A stretch of 64,000 nucleotides of DNA from Symbiodinium natans (taxonomy: Eukaryota > Sar > Dinophyceae > Suessiales > Symbiodiniaceae), in NCBI GenBank assembly GCA_905221605.1, contig CAJNDS010002113.1, forward strand, positions 807,001 through 871,000, given 5' to 3'. The notes below the pieces were generated by a model. It worked only from the letters and a program-made list of their open reading frames with translations. It did no database searches and was not told the DNA's origin. How positions within the stretch are numbered: position 1 is the first letter of the stretch; each line of letters starts with the position of its first letter. Shown piece after piece: positions 49,301 through 58,300 of the stretch. A program made the translations under genes and the position numbers.

Positions 49301-52300
49301 TGCAATGCTCCAGCCAGGATCACCCCGAAACAGCTATGATATTCGTGGGATCCCAACTGACGTTGGTTTTCGGAGCCGGTGTCTCAGAGATGGGGGATTA
49401 CGAAAATAGGGAACCCCAATTCGGATCTGCAAAGAGTAGGCTAGGTGAGCAGGGCTGACGTTTTGGGAGCCTGTGTCAGGAAGCCATGTGGTTGCTGAGC
49501 TTGTAAACCATAAACCTTCTTGAAAGCCCCTTTTATCGAAAGTGTTGGGGCGGCCGGACAGCATGCAATCGTTGCGTGCACCCCGAGCTGCAAGTGAAGG
49601 CTCATGCGCTGCTGCGCACCTGAATAAAGCTAATAAACCCCAAAAACAGCACCCTCAACTCGAAGCCTAAGCCCGCTCAAGACCCTGAACCATGGAGCTA
49701 AAAGCAGGAACTTGGCCTGCCAGACCTTGTCAGGGTTTCCGTGAATCATTCCCATAATGCGATGATACTGTAGATCAGGGAAAGTTGAATAGTTGGGGGT
49801 AGGGGTGTTTCAGTCTAGGGGCAAATTGCCTCAAGGACACCCAAACTGTGTGAATTCACCCAGGTTTTAAATCTCATCGTCGCAGTGGAGCTGTCCTCAG
49901 CTGTCAGATGTTGTGAGCAGCATTGCAAGTGCATGAAGGAAAAAGAGAGCTGAAGTCTGCCAGATCACTCATCCCACTGTAGGAAGAGCTGTTTGCTGTC
50001 CTTCTCTGATCAACGGCTGCTTACTGACTCAAGCTTTGAGGGTGTTAAGGCGGTAAGGAATGCTTGGCTGTTCTGTTGTACAACACTTTCGCTGAGGTCG
50101 TGGACACCTTTGCAGAAGCGCGCCAGCACGATGTGCTGAATTTGGCTGAGGCTGGGTTCTTGCTTTTGTTGAGGTTTGCCTCATGGCTTCAGATTCCTCA
50201 TTCGCTGAGGTTGACGGTTGAAGTTTTCAAGAGGGACTTGTAGTTCTCGGCTAGAGTAAAACCGGGCACTTGCCAGAGCGAGAGCTAACAAGGGCAGATG
50301 TGGCTAAGGTTTGAAGGATAACCCTAAACCCTAAACCCTTAACCCTGAACCCTTAAACCCTAAACCCTAAACCCTAAATCCTAAACCCTAAACCCTAAAC
50401 CCTAAACCCTAAACCCTAGCGCGTATCCTTTGGGAAACCGTCAGGATGAAACAGGGGCGGGTCAGGGCAGCGCCAGGCCACTGCACACGGTCGGGGGGAG
50501 GGGGCGGGCAACAAAGGACACTTTAATATGTGAGAGCCGCGCACTTTCCCATATGTTGCAGTCAGAATTGCTTTTGGCGCGAGCTGTTCAGGGGTGGTTC
50601 TAGGGTTCGGGGTGAAAGGGTTACCCTAAACCCTAAACCCTAAACCCTAAACCCTAAACCCTAAACCCTAAACAGGCTTCCATCTTGTCTTGAGGAGCTG
50701 GAGCAGGACATGGCAACCGACCAGAAAGCCCTCCAGCGACTTGGGCCGCAGATCGCCGGGTTTAGGGTTTAGGGTTAGGGTTTAGGGTTTAGGGTTTAGG
50801 GTTTAGGGAAGGAAGTTTGGGGTGAAGAGCAAAGGGTAAGCCGTCCTGGAGAGACGCCCAGAGTCCGCACCACTTTGGAAGCCATTGCGCAGGAAGATCT
50901 TCAACCGCATCGATGCAGATGGAAGCGCCTGGGCAGACAAAGTCGCCAAGTGAAGGGCTGTCGGAGCACAAAGCGAGGCTCAAAGGAATGGCATTCTTCA
51001 GGTTACACAATGATTTCTGTTGCATTCGGAGTGCTGTCGCTCGGAAACTTGAAGAAATGCACGTGCATGGGAGTTTCGAAATTTCCGAAGGTTCCCCAAG
51101 CTGAAACGCCTGGGGACGTGCTGTACATCCCAAGAACCCTTAGTCAGGGAGGGTGCCTGAATTCCTAGCGGGCTGCTCTACGTGCATCACAAGTGCCGGT
51201 TCAGAGCTCCCATGCCAATCGAAAAACACACCCGAAACCCTGAACCCTAAACCCTAAACCCTAAACCCTAAACCCTAAACCCTAAACCCTAAACCCTAAA
51301 CTGAATTCCCACTTAAAAGGAGCCCATAACTTTTTGGGTTCTTACCTTGACCTGCCTTGCTCAGCCTCCTGTCAGGTGGTGAAGTGACCCTTTCGGAGCT
51401 AATCGAGGGCGCGCAGCGGGTTCCTGGGCGAAGCCCTGAAGCTATGAAGTGCCCGCCCTAAGGTTTAAAACCCTGAACCAGCGCTTGCAGAAAAAGCCCT
51501 AAAGCCTAAACCCTACAGTGAACCCCAAAAAGTTGGAACTGAAGGTCCGTCACAAAGGCAAGTCCATTTTGAGGCCTGTTCCAACTCTCAAATGTTCCAA
51601 GCTTCATGTTACACTTGAGACTTGGAGCATTTGAGGTTCCAAGTTTCAGATTTGACGTTTTCAAATGTGTGAATGATGCAAAACTGTTTCAGAAATTCAA
51701 TTGTCAAAGCAGTTCAAAGAGGAACCAATTGAATGTTTCAAATGGCTCAATTTGAAAGTGTTTCAAATGACTCAATTGAAAAGTGTTTCAAATGACTCCA
51801 AAGTCTTTCAAATGACTCAATTTGAAAAGTTTCAAAATGACTCAATTTGAAAGTGTTTCAAATGACTCAATTTGGAAGTTTTTGCATGACTCAATTTGCA
51901 AGTCTTTCCAACGACTCAAGTTGAAAGTGTTTCAATGAACTCAATTCAATTTGAAAGTGTTTCAAACGAGCCAATTTGAAAGTGTTTGAAACGATTCAAT
52001 TTTGAAAAATTGGAAGTTTTTCAAATAAGTCAATTTGAAAGTGGTTCAAAAAGTCAATTCAAATGTTTCAAATGAGTTCATTTCAAAGAGTTCCAATGGG
52101 GTCAATTTGAAAGTGTTTCGAAATTCAATCTGAAAGTGTTTGAACATTCAGTTTGAAAGTGTTACAAATTACTTAATGTGAAAGCATTTCAAATGACTCA
52201 GTTTGAAAGCAGTTCACATGAATCAATTTCATTTTTTAAAAGCGTTTCAGACGAAATCAATCTGAAAAGGCAAAAAATGGCTCAATTCGAAAGTGTTTCA

Positions 52301-55300
52301 AAATGACTCAATTTGAAAGTGGTTCAAATGAATTACTTGAAAAGCTGTCAAATGACTCAATTTGAAATTGTTACAAAAAATCAAGATTCCAACTTTCAGT
52401 TTTGAAGAAACCTGAAATGTCAAGTTTTTGCTTTTTCTCCTGTCGAGTTTGGCCTTCACAATTTTAATTTGAAGATTCAAGTTGTGTTGCAAATATTGTT
52501 TCGATTCAATTTCAAAGTTTCAAACGGTTGATTTAGATGTTTATTTTCAGAAAACTGTGATTCAATTTGAAATTGTTCAAATGATTCAATGCTGTCCAAA
52601 TTGTTTCCGATCTCAGTTTGAAAGTGTTTCAATTTCCCAATTTGGCAGTTTCAAACCACTCAATTTGAAAGTGTTTTCCCATGACTCAATTGAAAAGTGT
52701 TTTGAATGACTCAATTTGCGGTCTTTCAAATGACTCAATTTGAAAGTTTCAAATCACTCAACTTGAAAGTGCCTCAAGTGACTCAATCTGTTGGAACATG
52801 CTCGAAAAGGGTCCTTACGACCCGGAAGCCATGTTCCAAGATTCAGGGGTTCACCATAAACCCTACTTGGAGGTTCAGGGTACTTAGAACTCCAACCATA
52901 ACTGCACATAGAAGCCCCCAAAGTCTTCTCTAAGTAGGTCACAGGTACTGTAGAATTACAATTGGGGTTAGAGGTACCCCTGAGCCTCGCAGTAAGCTTC
53001 TACAGTAAGCCCTTGAAACCTTTGGCCAGAACCCAAGCTGGGCCAGGTTTTGTCCCATCTGGTCACTGGTCAGGATGATGCTTCGTAGGGGCTTGGGTTG
53101 AGATCCTCAAAGCAACAGTTAGAAGCCCAAAACCTTGAATCCACTCAGACAAGCTCCACACGACAATCCAAGAATAGCTGCAGATGTGACTCGATGTGAC
53201 AGACCCCACACGAGATGGTTCCTTGGGATGCCCAATCTCTAAGAGAAGCGCGACAAAGAAAGTTTGCTCCACCGCTCGGGACGTTTTGGTTGAGGCTTTA
53301 GGGTTCATTTTCACGCCCAACTTGTTTGCCATTCTGCTCTTATTCTGATTCTGCGGTATCGGGCCCTGTCTGTCCCGCACCAATAGACCACCTGGCCTGC
53401 TGCTGCTCTCTAAGGGTAGTTGCATGGGTTGTATTGGGGGTGTGTAAGGGGTCCCCTTTCCAGGGCCCAGACAAGAGACCATGTAACTGCCCTATGATGC
53501 TCAGGACCCTGAATTTCGTAGCCGCCTTCAAGTCATGGACATCGACGAGGCGATTCCGTTGATTCGAGTTTGCAAGGGCATGCAGGTGATCATCAACTTG
53601 GTAGCAGTGGTGCCGTACGTGTTTCCCTTTTTGGCTTCTAGGTTGCCTTGTAGACGTCATCCCCCCCCCCCCAAAAAAAAATCAAAACACAATCATAATC
53701 AAATAGTCGCTTATTCTAATATGGTTGATTACTGTGCTGCCAAATCCCTCAAATAACCCTTTAGCCCCGAGCAAAAGAAGCCCTGAACGAAAGACCTTTT
53801 CAGGTGTAGACGGGAGTGACACAACTCATTTCCTGGCTGTCCCCCTCTGACTTCCGTCCTCCATGTGGGTATTTCCCCCAATAGGGGTACCCTGGAAATA
53901 CCACCAAAAATAGTACAATCCTTGTTATATGAGCCCCCCAAAACGGAACCCCTACTTTCGTAGACCGGACTCGGAGCCCCCTAGTTGTGCAGCTATGCTA
54001 GTGGCAACAAGAATCCTAAACCCTATAGGTTGGGATGTTCCCCCTTACACAAGCAGTCCTTCATAGGGATTCTAGTACCCCCCCCCTGTTATAATCCTTT
54101 GTTAAGGACTGCTAGTATAAGGGTGAACATCTCAACCACTAGGCCCTAAACCCTAAAACCTTGCACACTTCGGAGTCTCCCATGGGCCGCCAAGCTTGGA
54201 TGGACCCAGAGATTCCCAAAGCTTTGAGAACCACGGAATCATTCCGGTTTAGGGTCTAGGGCTTATACGGCGCCAGAGTGCTCCAGAAGGGTTTAGGGTT
54301 TGGGCCGGAAGGTTCAGCGCCGCTTTTTTTCAGAAGTTCATGATTGCGGGAGCTGCTTTGGGGAAATGTTTTCCCAGTTCTATGAGTCCAAACAAACCCC
54401 ATAGAAACGTTTAACAAAGACGTGTAAATTCTCCATAGAAAGCCCCCCCCCCCCACCCGTCCGAGCTTTGGCGGCTAAGGCCTTATATGAACACCCTAAG
54501 ATTCACAAGAATCACCAATTTTGACCCTCATAATCAAACAAAGTAACGGTCTTTGGGGGATATTTTGGGGGAATGGTTTTTGACGACGGATCCTTAGAGA
54601 CTGACCCCCAACCTCCGGGGGAAAGGTCGACCTCCAGCAGCTGTTTGAGATGATTGATATTGAAGGCCATTCAGGGTTCGAGGGTTTAGGGTTGAGGGTT
54701 TAGGGCTTGGGGTTTAGGGCTTAGGGTTTAGGGCTTGCGGTTTAGGGCTGAGGGTTTAGGGCTTAGGGTGTAGGGTTGAGGGTTTAGTTGAGTATTCAGG
54801 GTATCAGGGTTGAGTGTTTAGGGCTAAGGACCTTCTGGCACTTTGAAATTTTAGGTTGCCGCGTCATGGTCCCCTTGACCATTTTGAAGCTTGGTAAATG
54901 CACAACTGCCTCAAGACCCAGCCGAACTCTGCGTGAAGGTCTGTCAAGTGTGTCTATCAGGTAGCTCTGGGATCATGAGGGCTGGTGGACCAGAGTAGGG
55001 TCTGTGCTTGTCGGTCCCACACCTGTAGGTTGAGCAAGTAACCGACGCCTTGTGCGAACTTGTGTAGGGTAGTATGACACTTACAGAATCCCAAAGGTAA
55101 AGATTAGCCCCCAGAACGTGCGCCTTGCGGGGCACGGGCTGACGGCTATGTGCTGGAGCAGGTAGCTTGCTGCGCACTGCGTTGAGAGAAAGGGTTTCGG
55201 GTTTAGGGTGTAGAGTTTAGGGTTTAGGGTTTAGGGTGTAGAGTTTAGGGTTTAGGGTTTAGGGTTTAGGTTTAGGGCCTGACTTCCCAGCGCACGCACA

Positions 55301-58300
55301 GCCACGGCATCTCGAGGCGAGGGGCAGGTCAAGGTGATGGAGTTGCTGGGTGGCAATTCTTGGAGGCGTAGTCCTCACTCAGTGATGAAGACCCGTACCC
55401 CTAAGGTTGCCCTAAAGGTGCCCTTTTTATATACTCCTAACATGGCCCTGATATTCCCTTAGAGATCCTTAAAAAGGGGCCTCAAAACCCAAGGGTACAA
55501 CCTTTAGGGTCCAAGGTAGAACCCCTGGACTCTCTGTGTTGTACAGGGGCCCGAGAAAGCCGAAGCCCGCAAAACTGGGAAGGTTGTCAACATTATGATC
55601 CCTGTTGGGGGTACGCTATATAGTAGCTGCCGTAATATAATAGGGATCCAAAAAGGGTGTAGGGTTTAGGGCTGAGGGTTTAGGGTATAGGGTTTAGGGT
55701 TTAGGGTTTAGGCTTTAGGGTTTAGGGTTCTTAATTTTGACAACCACCCAAGTGAGCTCCAAAAACCCGAAGGCCACTGGAAAACACCACTGAGGTTCGT
55801 CACGCCCCTCAGCCGATGGGTGCGCGACTCGAAGCCTCCCGGGTGTGCAAAGGGTTTAGGGTTTAGGGTTTAGGGTTTAGGGTTTAGGGTTTAGGGTTTA
55901 GGTTGAGTTTCGGGTTACTTCAAGGTTTAGGGTTTAGGGTCTAGGGTCCCTAAACCCTATGATGTGTCCCTGTGCCCTACCAAGCCGGAGGTGTCGGGAC
56001 CTTCTAAGAACCTGCACTGGTTGGGCCAGGCTTCCCCAAGATAGGCTGTAGGCTACCCAATGGTATTCAACCCAAATACTACAAAACCCCAAACCCCAAA
56101 CAGCAAACCCCAAACCCGAAACCCTAAACCCTAAACAACCTCCACTGAGCATAGAAGAAGCCGAGGACAGCGCCGCGCTTCGTCAAGTACAACATGATGC
56201 GCCTGATGCATCGGCACGAAGAGCAGCTGGCCTCAAGGGACTCAAGGGATCGTTAGGGTTTAGGGTTTAGGGTTTAGGGTTTAGGGTTTAGGGTTTAGGG
56301 TTTAGGGTTTAGGGTTTAGGGTTTAGGGTTTAGGGAAACCTAGGTACTATATCCCCCTTGAAAATTGTTTTTTATTCTTGCTTATACAAAACCCAAGAGG
56401 ATGTTGAAAATATCATGTTTATTACGGTTCTCAGGGGAGTATAGATTAGGGTTTAGGCGTCCCAGCCAGCTTGTCCGAGTCTCGGCGCAAAAAGGTTTAG
56501 GGCCGTTTCGGGTTTAGGGCTTAGCAAAAAGGGTTTATATAGGGTTTATGTAGGGTTCAGAGTTCAGGGTTCAGGGTTTAGGCGCCCTTTAGTGTCGCAA
56601 CGCTTCAGATACTGACGCTACCCTCGGCGTCTGGAGGGTTCCCCCCCCGCCACGCATCTGAGTAGCCTACGGCACACAAATACCCCTTGAAGCCCTAGCG
56701 ACCTCAATACTACGGTAAACCCTTGAATCTGGCACTTCACAACCCTGAGGCTGTGGTGTTGGGGTCTCAGAAGCCCTGAAGTTGGGACCCTTCGGCCTTC
56801 AAACTTGGGCTTGCAAGTCGAAACATTGAAGTACTCTCCCCCACATTCCTCGGAGACAGCTTCGCACTTGCTGGCTCTTAGGGGGGAAATTTTTAGAAGT
56901 AAGACATTCGGCTTCTGTAGAAGGATACCAGGTGCCCAACTCCCCAACTCCCCAACTCCCTTTCAAGAGCTAGTCTGCTTAGGGTTTAGGATTGGGTTTA
57001 GGGTTCCTGCGATGCGAGCGACTTCTTTCCCCAGTATGCGCGTGCCTGTCAATACGTCCCAAATGCTCTCCATTCCCTGCAGCCCCGGTGAGTCTCAACT
57101 AGAGGTTGAAATTTATCAGCTGAGGCTTTAAGGCCAAATCTTAAAGTGACTCCGACTGGGCTGAAAAGGTTTGTCGGCTCCGTCGACGCTCGCTTCGTCC
57201 CTCGGCCGTGACCTGCGAGGGCTCGCCCTACGTTGAGCAAGAGAACCTACACCCTCAGACCCACACCTAGACCCCAAACCAAGACCTGCAATCCCTAGAA
57301 GGGTTCTAAGTTGGGGTTTCTCTTGAGGCCCTCCTGTAAGAAATAAAGTTCGAACTTACCTACGAGAGAAGGAACAAGCCCAAACCCTGTGTGAGTGTGA
57401 GAGCCGAAACCCTAACTCGGTCGTCCGAGTGTGAGCGATTATGCCCTAGACCCTAACCCCCCACCCCCCTTTTCCCCCCCTGCCCAAAAAAATAACAAAA
57501 ACAGAAAACAGAGATTCATGGCAGCTTGTGGGGCACGAGTAGTCCTCAACCGGGAAAGAGGCGGGTCTTGCTGAGAGCCGTGAGATGCCTTGGCCACTGC
57601 AAGTTGTGCAGTTTGCATCTCCCCGCACTTCTCACAAAATGCTGCGCGCAGAACATATGGCGTGTGGCTTCGGGTAAGCTGAGCCTTATGACGTGGATCA
57701 GGGCAGGCGGATTAAAAGGTCTTAGAACGTCTTGGAGTTTCTAACTCCGAGCCGCGCCCACCATACTTGCCTACGCCAGTTCTTCTAACTTAGGGTCCCT
57801 TGTAGTGTCCCTCCCGTAGAGTGTAGAGGATTTCCAGTGTCAATTTCCAGCAAGAGCCGAGGAGCTTCTTGCAGGGCATCTCGACGAGAAGCTCGGTTGC
57901 ACGCGTGCGGTTTCCTTTGGGCAAGGGCGTGCGGCAAGGTTGCTTGGAGCAAGTTGGAGATGCTGGCCCTTGCATCTGTCAAGCCTTATGGCTTCTTTGA
58001 TCTGCGCCACAAACGGCCGAATTTCAGAAAGGTGCACATATTTGCAGACAAGCCGTGCCGTATTAAAAGTTCTTCTTGTGATGCATGCTGACTACATATG
58101 CGCTTGCAAAGCGGTCTAAACTAGGGTCCCTTTTGGTGCTCGTGTCGTAGTGCCACCCCGCATATTAGGGCACCCACCACGAAACCATTAAAGTGAACCA
58201 CCGAAGTCACAACTGATCGTAGGAATTAATTTCACGGCATCTACTCCGACCTTGCCTCGTTGGGAGCTGTAAAGCACTCAAGCAGAAGCTTCCTGGAAGG

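Noticed and set aside
57785..58091. A gene on either strand at 57.8-58.1 kb
   Set aside because: All three plus frames and several minus frames are open, so no frame can be preferred without transcripts.
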